Part shown: in pieces, positions 8,440-16,111 of the stretch
Numbering within the stretch: the first letter of the stretch is position 1
How the letters are laid out: each line of letters begins with the position of its first letter
NCBI GenBank assembly: GCA_035760965.1
Contig: DASTRY010000092.1
Span: 1-52,094, forward strand
From: JADGHX01 sp035760965
GTDB taxonomy: Bacteria > Pseudomonadota > Gammaproteobacteria > Steroidobacterales > Steroidobacteraceae
DNA length: 52,094 bases
Reading direction: 5' to 3'
Position numbers and translations under genes: made by a program
The notes under the pieces: generated by a model
The model's input: the letters and a program-made list of their open reading frames with translations, nothing else
What the model was told of the DNA's origin: nothing
Database searches by the model: none

Positions 8440-9045
8440 TCAGGAGGTCGTAAGGGACCGCGGCTCCGGTGTGCAGAAGAACAGATGCGCCGGCAGGATG
8501 TTCAGGAGCTGAAAACCGCGCTGCACGTCCCCGAAGATGCGCCGCAGGTCCGCGAGCACGCGCGCCGAGAACTGGTAGACGAGGAACGAGCCGCCCGGCT
8601 CGAGCGCGGCGCGCGTGTCGCGCAGGATCTGCTCGCGAGCCGCTGCGGGCAGGGTGCTGAACGGAATCCCGGAGATGATGTAATTCGCGCTCTCCACGCC
8701 GTGCTCGCGCAGGATCGCGCGGACATCGGCCGCCGAGCCTTGCACGACGTGGAGCCGTTCATCCGGATAGGCGGCACGCAAATAGCGCACGAAATCCGGG
8801 TTGGTCTCGATGGCGATCAACGTGGCGTTCGGCCGCATGCGCGCGAGGATCTCGCCGGTGATCGTGCCGACGCCGGGGCCATATTCGACGATCACCTGCG
8901 CCCGTCCCCAGTGGATCGGGTCCAGCACTTCGCGGATCAGAAAGCGCGAGCTCGGAATGACGGAGCCGAGCATGATGGGGTGCCGGAAGAAGGTGCGGGC
9001 GAAGAGCAGGCGTTGCCCATTCACTAGCGGTTTGCCTTTAGGCAT
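8440..9045 (-). CDS. PmtA-like phospholipid N-methyltransferase
   Basis: 201 residues. The SAM-binding core VIVEYGPGVGTITGEIL with GSAADVRAIL, and the YIISGIPFSTLP motif, match the rRNA-adenine-dimethylase-like family that includes PmtA (phosphatidylethanolamine to phosphatidylcholine). The N-terminal amphipathic FARTFFRHPIMLGSVIPSSRFL is the membrane-touching segment typical of that group. Start set at ATG 9045, where homology begins; a longer reading exists upstream but is not protein-like. The GGGGATG ahead of it is only a weak ribosome site. Confidence 0.75.
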   Translation of the reverse strand: MPKGKPLVNGQRLLFARTFFRHPIMLGSVIPSSRFLIREVLDPIHWGRAQVIVEYGPGVGTITGEILARMRPNATLIAIETNPDFVRYLRAAYPDERLHVVQGSAADVRAILREHGVESANYIISGIPFSTLPAAAREQILRDTRAALEPGGSFLVYQFSARVLADLRRIFGDVQRGFQLLNILPAHLFFCTPEPRSLTTS

Positions 9046-9248
9046 GGCGCATCCCCAACGGTGTTCACCACAAACTCGCGTCGACCCGACTGAGTTCCGG
9101 CGGCAGCGCCGGAGGTTCTGGCGGGACATGCTTTGTACCACAGTACCGCCTCGCTGCCTTGCCCGCAGGAAAAGTGCCTGAGCCGCGCCGCCTGAGCGCG
9201 GCGTCACGTGGCCCGGCGATGGGGAGTGCGGTGCAGGCCGGCCGCGCT

Positions 9249-9276
9249 CGTCCTGCCCAGCGCCCAGGGCAGGACG
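9249..9276 (-). terminator. Perfect 10-bp hairpin after the FKBP gene
   Basis: CGTCCTGCCC and GGGCAGGACG pair perfectly around an 8-nt loop (9259-9266). It lies 43 nt past the FKBP stop on the transcribed minus strand and about 200 nt before the lipid methyltransferase start. No U-tract follows, so it may stabilise the 3' end or act with Rho and not as a classical intrinsic terminator. Confidence 0.5.
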
Positions 9277-9318
9277 GCCAAACGGCCCGGCGGCGGCCGC
9301 GGGATCGCGCGCCGCGGC

Positions 9319-10032
9319 TTATTTCGGGGGCGCGGGCTGTTCTTCCTGGCCCGGCTTCACGATATCCAGCAGCTGCACTTCGAAGACCAGCGTCGCGCCC
9401 GGCCGAATCTGCGGCGGGGAGCCGCGATCGCCATAGGCGAGGTCCGACGGACACACGATGCGGCTCTTCCCGCCGACCTTCATGGTCTGAACCGCTTCCG
9501 TCCAGCACGGAATCACGCCGTTCAACGGGAAGGTCGCCGGCTCGCCGCGCTCGATCGAGCTGTCGAACACGGTGCCGTCGATGAGCTTGCCTTCGTAGTT
9601 CACCTTCACTTCGTCCGTGGCTGCGGGCGATGCGCCCGTGCCCGGGGTGAGGGTCTTGATGACGATGCCGCTCGCGGTCTTCGTCGCGCCTTGTTCGGCG
9701 GCGGCCTTGGTCACGAATGCCGCGCCGCTGCTCTTTTCTTTCTGCGTCAGCGCCGCGATGCGCGTGCGATGCAGCTCCTGGATCTTGTCGGCGTACTGCG
9801 TCATGTCGACCGCGGACGGCTTGCCGGCGACGCCGTCGTCGATGCCGGACTTCACGATCTCCAGCTCCTGCGGGGTGAGCTGGAAGGCATCGAGGCTCTT
9901 GCTGATCGCCTGGCCGAGCGCGTAGAGCGTCTTGTCCTGATCGGTGGCGAGCTTCGGCGGTCCCTTGGCGCATGCCGGGACGACGGCCAGCGCCACGGAA
10001 ACGAGGAGAACGGAGGCGGAGATAGCGCGCAT
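9319..10032 (-). CDS. FKBP-type peptidyl-prolyl isomerase (FkpA/Mip-like), exported
   Basis: 237 residues with a signal sequence; the tail VVPACAKG could be a loose lipobox or a normal cleavage site. Residues 30-110 are the helical dimerisation domain (LYALGQAISKSLDAFQLTPQEL), and the C-terminal half is an FKBP domain with YEGKLIDGTVFDSS, the W in VIPCWTEAVQTMKVGGKSRIV and YGDRGSPPQIRPGATLVFEVQLL. The role is proline isomerisation and chaperoning of outer-membrane proteins in the periplasm. The ATG at 10032 is preferred over one four codons earlier because GGAG sits seven bases before it. Confidence 0.88.
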   Translation of the reverse strand: MRAISASVLLVSVALAVVPACAKGPPKLATDQDKTLYALGQAISKSLDAFQLTPQELEIVKSGIDDGVAGKPSAVDMTQYADKIQELHRTRIAALTQKEKSSGAAFVTKAAAEQGATKTASGIVIKTLTPGTGASPAATDEVKVNYEGKLIDGTVFDSSIERGEPATFPLNGVIPCWTEAVQTMKVGGKSRIVCPSDLAYGDRGSPPQIRPGATLVFEVQLLDIVKPGQEEQPAPPK

Positions 10033-10086
10033 GTGAGACTCCATGGATGGGCACGCGAGTCTACCCGACTACTTCCGCCGCCGGAC

Positions 10087-11685
10087 TCAAAAATACGAAT
10101 ACGCCGCGACCACCAGCCCGATCACCGTCGCCAGAAAAAGACTGTGCTTCAGCGTGAAGCGGAACAGCCGCGCTTCCTCGCTCGCCGCCATGCCCGTGGC
10201 CGCGGCGGCGACCGAAATGCTCTGCAGGCTGATCATCTTGCCCATGACGCCACCGCTCGAGTTCGCTGCCGCCATCAGATCGGGAGACAGCCCGAGCGTG
10301 TTCGCCGTGACCACCTGCAGATTGCCGAAGAGCGCGTTGGCCGAGGTGTCGCTGCCGGTGAGGAACACGCCCAGCCAGCCGAGAAACGCGCTGAAGAACG
10401 GGAACAGCGCGCCGGTCGCGGCAAACGCGAGGCCGAGCGTCGCCGTGTTACCCGAATAGTTCATGACGTATGCGAGGGCGAGCACCGCCGCCATGGTCAG
10501 AATCGGCAGAGCGAGATCGCGGGCCGTGCGCCCGATGATGCCGCACAGCCTGCGCAGCGGCACGCCGAGCACGAATGCCGAGATGAACGTCGCGAAGAGC
10601 GCGGCGGAACCGGACGCCGAGAGCACGTTGAACGTGAACTTCGCGGGATACGGAGCGGGCGCGGCGACGACAGGCGGCAGGCGCTGAATGGCGCCATCGA
10701 GACCGGGCCAAGCAAACGCGACGGTCGCTTTGTCGAGCACGGCCTTGAAAGGACCATAGCCCCAGAGCAGCACGAAGATCACGAGCAGGATGTACGGCGA
10801 CCATGCACGCAGCAGCGTTCCCGTGGGAACTTCGGGCGCGCTGCTCGCCGTTGCGGCGATGGGCGCGGCGTCCGCCGGACGCCAGACGTGCAGCAGCGCG
10901 ACGAGGCCGAGCATCGTCGCGAGCGATGCGAGAATGTCCGTGAGATAGGGGCCAATGAAGCGCGAGACGAGGAACTGGGTGAGCGCGAAGCAGATGCCGC
11001 ACACGAGCGCGCCGGGCCACACCGTGCGCAGCGACGCAAACCCGCCCATCACCACCATCAGATACGCCGGGATGAAAAAAGAGACGGGCGCGCAGATGCG
11101 GCCGACTTCCGCGCTCAGCGAGGCGAGCGGCAGATTCGTCACGCCCGCGAGCGTGACGAGCGGCGTGCCGATGGCGCCGAAGGCGACGGGCGCGGTGTTC
11201 GCGATCAAGCAGATCGCAGCGGCATAGAACGGCGTGAATCCCAGTCCCGTGAGCATCGCCGCAGCGACCGCCACCGGTGTGCCGAAGCCCGCCGCGCCTT
11301 CGATGAACGCACCGAAGGCGAACGCAATCAGCAGTCCCTGCATGCGCCGATCCTGCGTGAGCCGCCCGACCGAATCCTTGATCAGCTCGAACTGACCTGT
11401 CTCGACCGTGAGCCGGTAGAGCGCCACCGCCCAGAACACGATCCACGCGATGGGAAAGAGCCCGAAGGCTGCGCCGTACGCGGTGGCATTGACGACGAGC
11501 CGCAGCGGCATGCCGTACACGACCAGCGCGACGACGATGGCCGCGGCGAGCCCGAGCAGGCCGGCTTTCCATGCCGCGAGCCGCAGCCATGCGAGCGCGA
11601 CGAGCAGCACCACGATCGGAATCGCCGCGCAGGCGGCGGACAGCGGCAGGCTCTGCGCGACGGGCACGTAAACCTGATCCCACAT
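10087..11685 (-). CDS. lldP: L-lactate permease (LctP/LldP family)
   Basis: 532 residues, about 13 hydrophobic segments. The signature AFGAFIEGAAGFGTPVAVAAAML near residue 120-140 and NTAPVAFGAIGTPL are hallmarks of the LctP family, proton symporters of L-/D-lactate and glycolate. Cytoplasmic membrane. The ATG at 11685 follows GAGGGG. It sits 54 bp ahead of the FKBP gene in the same direction. No lactate dehydrogenase or GntR-type LldR regulator is adjacent, so glycolate or another 2-hydroxyacid is possible. Confidence 0.88.
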   Translation of the reverse strand: MWDQVYVPVAQSLPLSAACAAIPIVVLLVALAWLRLAAWKAGLLGLAAAIVVALVVYGMPLRLVVNATAYGAAFGLFPIAWIVFWAVALYRLTVETGQFELIKDSVGRLTQDRRMQGLLIAFAFGAFIEGAAGFGTPVAVAAAMLTGLGFTPFYAAAICLIANTAPVAFGAIGTPLVTLAGVTNLPLASLSAEVGRICAPVSFFIPAYLMVVMGGFASLRTVWPGALVCGICFALTQFLVSRFIGPYLTDILASLATMLGLVALLHVWRPADAAPIAATASSAPEVPTGTLLRAWSPYILLVIFVLLWGYGPFKAVLDKATVAFAWPGLDGAIQRLPPVVAAPAPYPAKFTFNVLSASGSAALFATFISAFVLGVPLRRLCGIIGRTARDLALPILTMAAVLALAYVMNYSGNTATLGLAFAATGALFPFFSAFLGWLGVFLTGSDTSANALFGNLQVVTANTLGLSPDLMAAANSSGGVMGKMISLQSISVAAAATGMAASEEARLFRFTLKHSLFLATVIGLVVAAYSYF

Positions 11686-11720
11686 GAAAAGGGCCCCCTC
11701 GTGTTCGTTGGCTAGAGTCG

Positions 11721-11740
11721 CTGTGCGCGTCGGCGCACAG
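11721..11740. repeat. 8-bp inverted repeat, tetraloop hairpin
   Basis: CTGTGCGC and GCGCACAG pair perfectly around GTCG. It lies between the end of the small Pro/Ala-tailed gene (11790) and the start of the lactate permease (11685), so it could terminate the former or regulate the latter. No T-run follows on the minus strand. Confidence 0.35.
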
Positions 11741-11789
11741 TGCGGCCCGAGCGGCCAGGGTCAGCCGCGCAGCGCTCGTTCATTTCGCG

Positions 11790-12230
11790 TCAACCGTTGG
11801 CGACTTTCTCGGCCGGCCAGGGCAGCACGTTGGCATCGGGCTCCGCGACGGTAGCGGGCTCCGCGACGGGCTCGGCCGGAGCCGGCGGCGGTTCGGCTGG
11901 GCTGCACGCAGTCTGCGCCGGCGCCGCGGTGACCGGCGCGATGCGCGGGATCGGCTCGTCGCCGTACAACTTCTGCCCGGTGTTCTGCAGCCAGCGCTCG
12001 ATGTGCTTGCGAAAACGTTGCACCGCCTGCGCGCGCAGCGTGGCGAGAATCGCGTCGCCGTGGCGCGCCTCCTGATCGGGGCTCACGTGATACCACCACT
12101 GCAGGCGGTCGAGGCGATTGCCGTCGAAGTAGGGGAGGTTGATCGTGAATCGACGGCCGTGGCGCGTCGGATCGATTTCGGCAAAAGCGAAATAGTCCTC
12201 GAGTGCGCGCGGCAGTTCGATGTACGTCAT
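11790..12230 (-). CDS. Unrecognised protein with Pro/Ala/Glu-rich tail
   Basis: 146 residues from ATG 12230; a TTG two codons earlier is the alternative. I do not recognise the family. Residues 1-95 look folded, with many aromatic residues (YIELPRALEDYFAFAEIDP; LPYFDGNRLDRLQWWYHV; ERWLQNTGQKLYGDEPIP). From about residue 100 the protein is a low-complexity run of P, A, E and V, likely an extended tail. No signal peptide or membrane segment. It is divergent from the oxygenase at 12256 with only 25 bp between starts, so both genes share or overlap promoters. Confidence 0.6.
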   Translation of the reverse strand: MTYIELPRALEDYFAFAEIDPTRHGRRFTINLPYFDGNRLDRLQWWYHVSPDQEARHGDAILATLRAQAVQRFRKHIERWLQNTGQKLYGDEPIPRIAPVTAAPAQTACSPAEPPPAPAEPVAEPATVAEPDANVLPWPAEKVANG

Positions 12231-12255
12231 CCGCAACCCGGAAGAGCGTCAAAGG

Positions 12256-12903
12256 ATGTCGGATAATAGCGACTTTTTCCGGCAGCGTGCCACCGCCGTG
12301 ACGATACACAAGCTCTTTCCCACGCTCGTCTACGCGACGCGACTGCAGACGGGACGCTGGCGGCCCTTCAACGCGCGTCTGCTGCGCGAGTGCCGGCAGT
12401 TACAGCTGGACGATGAGTCCGGGCGGCGCTGGTCGGCGCGTAATTACCCGGGCGGCTACACCTCCTACAACTCGGCGAGCCACATGCATCGGCTTTCTCC
12501 GACGTTCGCGGAGCTGGAGAGAAAGATCAGCCGCCACGTCGCGGCGTTCGCACGCGCGTTGCATCTCGATCTCGAAGGACGCCAGCTCGCGATGACGGAC
12601 TGCTGGGTGAACATCATGCCGCGGCAAGTGCTGCACGGCTTGCATCTGCATCCGCTGTCGACGATCAGCGGCACGTACTACGTGCAGACGCCCAAGGGCG
12701 TGCCGGGCATCAAGCTGGAAGATCCGCGGCTCGATCGCTTCATGGCCGCGCCGCCGCGGGCAGGCGCGAGTCGGCCGTGGGTTGTCCTGCCGGCGCAGGC
12801 CGGTGGACTGATCCTCTTCGAAAGCTGGTTGCGGCACGAGGTGCCGCCGAATCCGGTCGCGGGCGAACGCATCAGCATCAGCTTCAATTACGGCTGGTTC
12901 TGA
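12256..12903 (+). CDS. 2OG-Fe(II) oxygenase-type protein (TIGR02466-like)
   Basis: 215 residues from ATG 12256; an in-frame ATG at 12220 would overlap the divergent gene's first codons. The start FPTLVYATRL, the middle MTDCWVNIMPRQVLHGLHLHPLSTISGTYYVQTP and the end LILFESWLRHEVPPNPVAGERISISFNY match the putative 2-oxoglutarate oxygenase family with a double-stranded beta-helix. HxH in LHLHPLS and the later LRH with the arginine of GERISISF are candidate Fe and 2OG ligands. The substrate is unknown; distant relatives hydroxylate proteins or small molecules. Confidence 0.7.
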   Translation: MSDNSDFFRQRATAVTIHKLFPTLVYATRLQTGRWRPFNARLLRECRQLQLDDESGRRWSARNYPGGYTSYNSASHMHRLSPTFAELERKISRHVAAFARALHLDLEGRQLAMTDCWVNIMPRQVLHGLHLHPLSTISGTYYVQTPKGVPGIKLEDPRLDRFMAAPPRAGASRPWVVLPAQAGGLILFESWLRHEVPPNPVAGERISISFNYGWF

Positions 12904-12967
12904 GCCGCCTGAGCCGATTGCGACGCCCTTCACGCGTCTACCCGGTAAGACACGCCGTATACGTGTC

Positions 12968-13348
12968 ATGGGTGGCGCAATGGATCTCGATGACGGCATG
13001 GGCTTCGTCCGCGCAACGATGAGCGCACTGGTGGCGTTCACGGTGCTGGCCGCCGGCAGCGGAACGGCGCGGGCGGACACGACTCTGCCGACCTGTCACG
13101 CTCTCTCGCCCGAGCACGCGCGAACGCTGGCGGAAGAGGCGCGCCAGAGCGGCGACCACCGGCGCGCGGCCCAGTGCTACCGTGACGCGGGCGACACCGT
13201 CGCCGCCGATCTCGCGCTCGCCCGGGCGTTCGCGGAATCCAGCGAGGCCTCGACGCGGAAGGCGTCCGCGACGATCGACGATGCCAAGGCACAGGCCCGC
13301 CGGATTCGCGAGGCGCTCCGGCCACGCAGCTCGGCACCGAGGAGTTGA
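12968..13348 (+). CDS. Small secreted protein of unknown function, helical
   Basis: 126 residues. After a short polar start, FVRATMSALVAFTVLAAGSGTARA is a plausible signal peptide with an ARA cleavage site, leaving about 90 residues. The mature part is helical and Ala/Arg-rich (LSPEHARTLAEEARQSGDHRRAAQCYRDAGD), resembling one TPR-like helical hairpin. Two cysteines (TCHAL and QCYRD) could form a disulfide in the periplasm. The ATG at 12968 or an in-frame ATG at about 12980 may be the true start. Family not recognised. Confidence 0.5.
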   Translation: MGGAMDLDDGMGFVRATMSALVAFTVLAAGSGTARADTTLPTCHALSPEHARTLAEEARQSGDHRRAAQCYRDAGDTVAADLALARAFAESSEASTRKASATIDDAKAQARRIREALRPRSSAPRS

Positions 13349-13487
13349 GCGGCGCCTGCGAGCAGCGGGCGGCGGCGTCGATGCGGATGCGGATGCCGGG
13401 CCCGCAGTGGACGGACTCTGGATTGAGTTCGTCGCGGCCGCGGCTTAAGGTCATCGCTCGCCTCCCGAGCTCCCGACGAAAGCGCTC

Positions 13488-14048
13488 ATGCCCCGAATCG
13501 TTGCCGTCGCCGGCAGTCTGCGCAAAGCCTCGTTCAACGCCTCACTGCTGCGCGCGGCGGTCGAAGTCGCGCCGGCCATTCTGACCATCGACGTCGGCAC
13601 GATCCGCGGCATTCCGCTCTACGACGCGGACGTCGAGGCGCAGGGCATTCCGCCCGCGGTGGCGACGCTGAAGGAGCAGATCGCGGCCGCCGACGGGCTG
13701 CTGTTCGTCACGCCCGAGTACAACAACTCGATCCCCGGTGTATTCAAGAACGCGATCGACTGGCTCTCGCGGCCGCCGGCGGACGTGCCGCGTCTCTTCC
13801 GCGATCGGCCGGTCGCGATCATGGGCGCCTCGCCGGGCCGCTTCGGCACACTGCTCTCGCAGACGGCCTGGCTTCCCATCGTGCGCACCCTCGGCCTGCG
13901 GCCGTGGTATGGCATGCCGCTCTATGTCTCGAATGCGAATCAGGTGTTCGACGCTTCGGGCACGCTCATCGATCCGGACATTCGTGAGCGCTTGAAGCAA
14001 TTCATGACCGGCTACGCGCACTTCGTCGCGAGCCTCGTCGCGCGCTGA
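13488..14048 (+). CDS. NAD(P)H-dependent FMN reductase (ChrR/SsuE-like)
   Basis: 186 residues. Flavodoxin-like fold: VAVAGSLRKASFNASLLRAA at the start binds the FMN phosphate, and FVTPEYNNSIPGVFKNAIDWLSRP is the family signature between residues 75 and 100. Such enzymes reduce quinones, chromate or azo compounds, or supply FMNH2. Cytoplasmic. No sulfonate or chromate genes adjoin it, so the physiological substrate is open. Convergent with the cupin gene. Confidence 0.87.
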   Translation: MPRIVAVAGSLRKASFNASLLRAAVEVAPAILTIDVGTIRGIPLYDADVEAQGIPPAVATLKEQIAAADGLLFVTPEYNNSIPGVFKNAIDWLSRPPADVPRLFRDRPVAIMGASPGRFGTLLSQTAWLPIVRTLGLRPWYGMPLYVSNANQVFDASGTLIDPDIRERLKQFMTGYAHFVASLVAR

Positions 14049-14080
14049 CGCGAACGCCGCGTCGGCGAGCTCGCGAGGGA

Positions 14081-14566
14081 TCAGCCCGGCTGGTAGGAGC
14101 CCGCACCGGGCTCGACGCGGCGCAGCCACTCGAGGAAGCGCGGCACCGAGGGGTCGCCTTCCGGCGGAGCCCACGACGCGAACTCCACGGCCGTCGCCGG
14201 GTCGTACGGGCCTTCTTTGACTTCGAGGAACGCGGCGCCGTCCGTGCAGGCGATGAGGGTGTGCCACGTTCCGCTCGGCGTCTCGTAACCGAAGCCGCCG
14301 GTGTTGTCCCCGACCGAATAGCGTCCGCTGACGCGGCCCGTGTCGTCGAACGTCACGATGTCGAACCGCCCCCGCAGCACCAGCGCGAGCTCGGACTTGC
14401 TGGAATGGCGGTGCGGGCGGAAGTACGTGTCCCGGTCCGCGGCCACGAAGAAGCGCTGCACCGGATCGGCCGCTGCGGCGTGGATGTTCTGATGCGCGCG
14501 CTTGCGCGGGCTTGCCGCCGCCTGCGCCGCGAGCGCATCCAGCAGAGTGTCGGAAAAGATTTTCAT
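14081..14566 (-). CDS. WbuC-like cupin-fold metalloprotein
   Basis: 161 residues from ATG 14566; a longer in-frame reading upstream is basic and non-homologous. RKRAHQNIHAAAADPVQRFFVAADRDTYFRPHRH followed by ELALVLRGRFDIVTFDD, then GFGYETPSGTWHTLIA matches the WbuC cupin family. Metal ligands are probably His in RPHRH, the Glu of SKSELALV and His in GTWHTL. Some family members are tied to O-antigen clusters, but no such genes are here. Lies 3' of the GFA gene and beyond a strong hairpin. Confidence 0.8.
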   Translation of the reverse strand: MKIFSDTLLDALAAQAAASPRKRAHQNIHAAAADPVQRFFVAADRDTYFRPHRHSSKSELALVLRGRFDIVTFDDTGRVSGRYSVGDNTGGFGYETPSGTWHTLIACTDGAAFLEVKEGPYDPATAVEFASWAPPEGDPSVPRFLEWLRRVEPGAGSYQPG

Positions 14567-14580
14567 GGACGCGAGCATAG

Positions 14581-14615
14581 CGCGAGCCGCCCGGGGTGCG
14601 CCCGGGCGGCTCGCG
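14581..14615 (-). terminator. Perfect 15-bp hairpin between GFA and cupin genes
   Basis: The arms CGCGAGCCGCCCGGG and CCCGGGCGGCTCGCG match perfectly around a 5-nt loop (14596-14600). On the minus strand it begins 26 nt after the GFA stop and ends 14 nt before the cupin start codon. This is the most stable inverted repeat I saw. It lacks a U-tract. It may stop transcription from the GFA gene or mask the cupin ribosome site. Confidence 0.6.
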
Positions 14616-14641
14616 GTCTGCAGCCGACTCACGCTACGCGA

Positions 14642-15049
14642 CTAGAGGTATCTCGTTTCGGCCGGCCGCGCACCCCAGTTGTTGTGGCGGCCGTCGAAAA
14701 AATTTACCGGCGCCGTCGCGAGCTCGACGTCCTCCGCGTTGTCGAGGCAGGCCAGATTCACCGAATAGAACGCGCCCCCGATCTCGGGGATGTTCCCGTG
14801 ACCGAACGCGTGCACGCCGCAGTGCTTGCAGAAGCGGTGATGGGCGACCTTGCTGCCGAACTGGTAGTCCGCCAGATCCTCCGCCCCTACGAGGAGCCGG
14901 AAAGCCTGCGGTTTCACGATGGCGCCCCACTTGCGCGTCTTCGTGCAGATCGAGCAGTTGCACTTGCCGGTGCCCGCGCGCAGATCGATGTCCGCCTCGA
15001 ACTGGACACGCCCGCAATGACAGCTTCCCTTGTATGTCTTGACGCTCAT
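14642..15049 (-). CDS. GFA-domain protein (glutathione-dependent formaldehyde-activating family)
   Basis: 135 residues, full length for the family, from ATG 15049. The zinc-binding cysteines are all visible: CHCG near residue 10, CNCSICTK near 30-36 and FCKHCGVH near 74-80. The protein is cytoplasmic. Family members were named for S-hydroxymethylglutathione formation, though that activity is disputed for many. It is divergent from the WYL regulator at 15137 with a perfect palindrome between, suggesting that regulator controls it. Confidence 0.87.
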   Translation of the reverse strand: MSVKTYKGSCHCGRVQFEADIDLRAGTGKCNCSICTKTRKWGAIVKPQAFRLLVGAEDLADYQFGSKVAHHRFCKHCGVHAFGHGNIPEIGGAFYSVNLACLDNAEDVELATAPVNFFDGRHNNWGARPAETRYL

Positions 15050-15095
15050 TGAAGACTTCTCCGTCCCACCGACGGCGCCAAGCATAGAATCGATT

Positions 15096-15114
15096 GCGGA
15101 CAGTTCCTGTCCGC
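15096..15114. promoter_or_regulatory. 19-bp palindromic operator between GFA and YafY-type regulator
   Basis: GCGGACAG-TTC-CTGTCCGC is a perfect 8+3+8 inverted repeat, 46 bp from the GFA start and 22 bp from the regulator start. TATATT at 15122-15127 is a possible -10 for the regulator, which would place the palindrome over its -35; TATGCT on the minus strand near 15082-15087 may be the -10 for GFA. Position and symmetry fit an autoregulatory operator bound by the adjacent HTH-WYL protein (inference). Confidence 0.65.
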
Positions 15115-15136
15115 GATCATTTATATTCTGCGCGTC

Positions 15137-16084
15137 ATGTTGCAGACCTCGTCCCGCCTGCTGCGCATGCTGTCCCTGCTGCAATCCCGGCGGCAGTGGT
15201 CCGGCAAGGAGCTGAGCGAGCGCCTGGAGATCGATGCGCGCACCGTCCGTCGCGACATCGACAAGCTGCGCGAGCTCGGCTACCCGGTGCGCGCCTCGTC
15301 CGGTCTCGGCGGCGGATATCAGCTCGGTCCCGGCACCTCGATGCCGCCGGTGCTGCTGAACGACGACGAGGCCGTGGCGGTCGCCTTCGCCCTGCGCACC
15401 GCGGCCGGCAGCGTCGGCAAGATGGAGGAGACCGCGATCGGCCTCCTCGCGAAGCTCGACCAGGTGTTGCCGAACCGGCTGCGCAAGCGCGCGAGCGCGT
15501 TGCACGCGGTGACGATCTCCCTGCCGAGCGCGCAGGTCGTGCCGCCGGTGGACGTGCTGTCGCGCATCGCGTCCTGCTGCCGCGATCACATGCGCCTCAA
15601 GCTCGCGTACAAGGATCGCGACGGCAAGGCGAGCTCGCGCATCGTCGAGCCGCTGCGGCTCGCTCACACGGGCAGCCGCTGGTACCTCGTGGCGTGGGAC
15701 ACGCAGCGTGAAGACTGGCGCACCTTCCGCGTGGACCGCATCGAGCGCTTGCTATCCACCGGCCCGCAGTTCGTGCCGCGCAAGTTTCCCGAGGACATCG
15801 AGACGTACGTGAAGCGCTCGATCCGGCAGGTCTCGTACCGGTACAAGATGCGGTTGCGCCTGAAGGGTCCGCGCGAGGAGCTGGAGAAGAAGGTGCCGCG
15901 ATGGTGCGGACCGCTGGAGGCGGCCGAAGACGGCACGTGCACGCTCACCGTGAGCGCCGAAAGCGTGGAGATGCTGGCCTCCATGCTCGTCATGACCGCG
16001 ACGGATTTCGAGATCCTGGATGCGCACGAGCTCCTGCCCGAGCTGCGCACCATCGTCGCGCGGCTCGCCGCCGCCACCCGCTGA
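15137..16084 (+). CDS. YafY-family transcriptional regulator (HTH-WYL)
   Basis: 315 residues. The N-terminal HTH_11 domain reads LLRMLSLLQSRRQWSGKELSERLEIDARTVRRDIDKLRELGYPV, followed by a wing (GLGGGYQLGPG). The WYL domain is at about 140-220 with GSRWYLVAWDTQREDWRTFRVDRIERL, and a WCX-like C-terminal segment follows. WYL domains bind ligands, often nucleic-acid or redox-derived. The N-terminus is 22 bp from a perfect palindrome. The start ATG 15137 has no clear ribosome site and lies only 9 nt from a possible -10, so a near-leaderless mRNA is possible. Convergent with the MarR gene (27-bp gap). Confidence 0.88.
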   Translation: MLQTSSRLLRMLSLLQSRRQWSGKELSERLEIDARTVRRDIDKLRELGYPVRASSGLGGGYQLGPGTSMPPVLLNDDEAVAVAFALRTAAGSVGKMEETAIGLLAKLDQVLPNRLRKRASALHAVTISLPSAQVVPPVDVLSRIASCCRDHMRLKLAYKDRDGKASSRIVEPLRLAHTGSRWYLVAWDTQREDWRTFRVDRIERLLSTGPQFVPRKFPEDIETYVKRSIRQVSYRYKMRLRLKGPREELEKKVPRWCGPLEAAEDGTCTLTVSAESVEMLASMLVMTATDFEILDAHELLPELRTIVARLAAATR

Positions 16085-16111
16085 CAGCGCCGCGGTCGCA
16101 GCGCCGCGAGA

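Noticed and set aside
9208..11715. 835-codon open frame on the plus strand
   Set aside because: It is antisense to the FKBP and lactate permease genes; the translation is Arg/His/Glu-rich and has no protein-like features.
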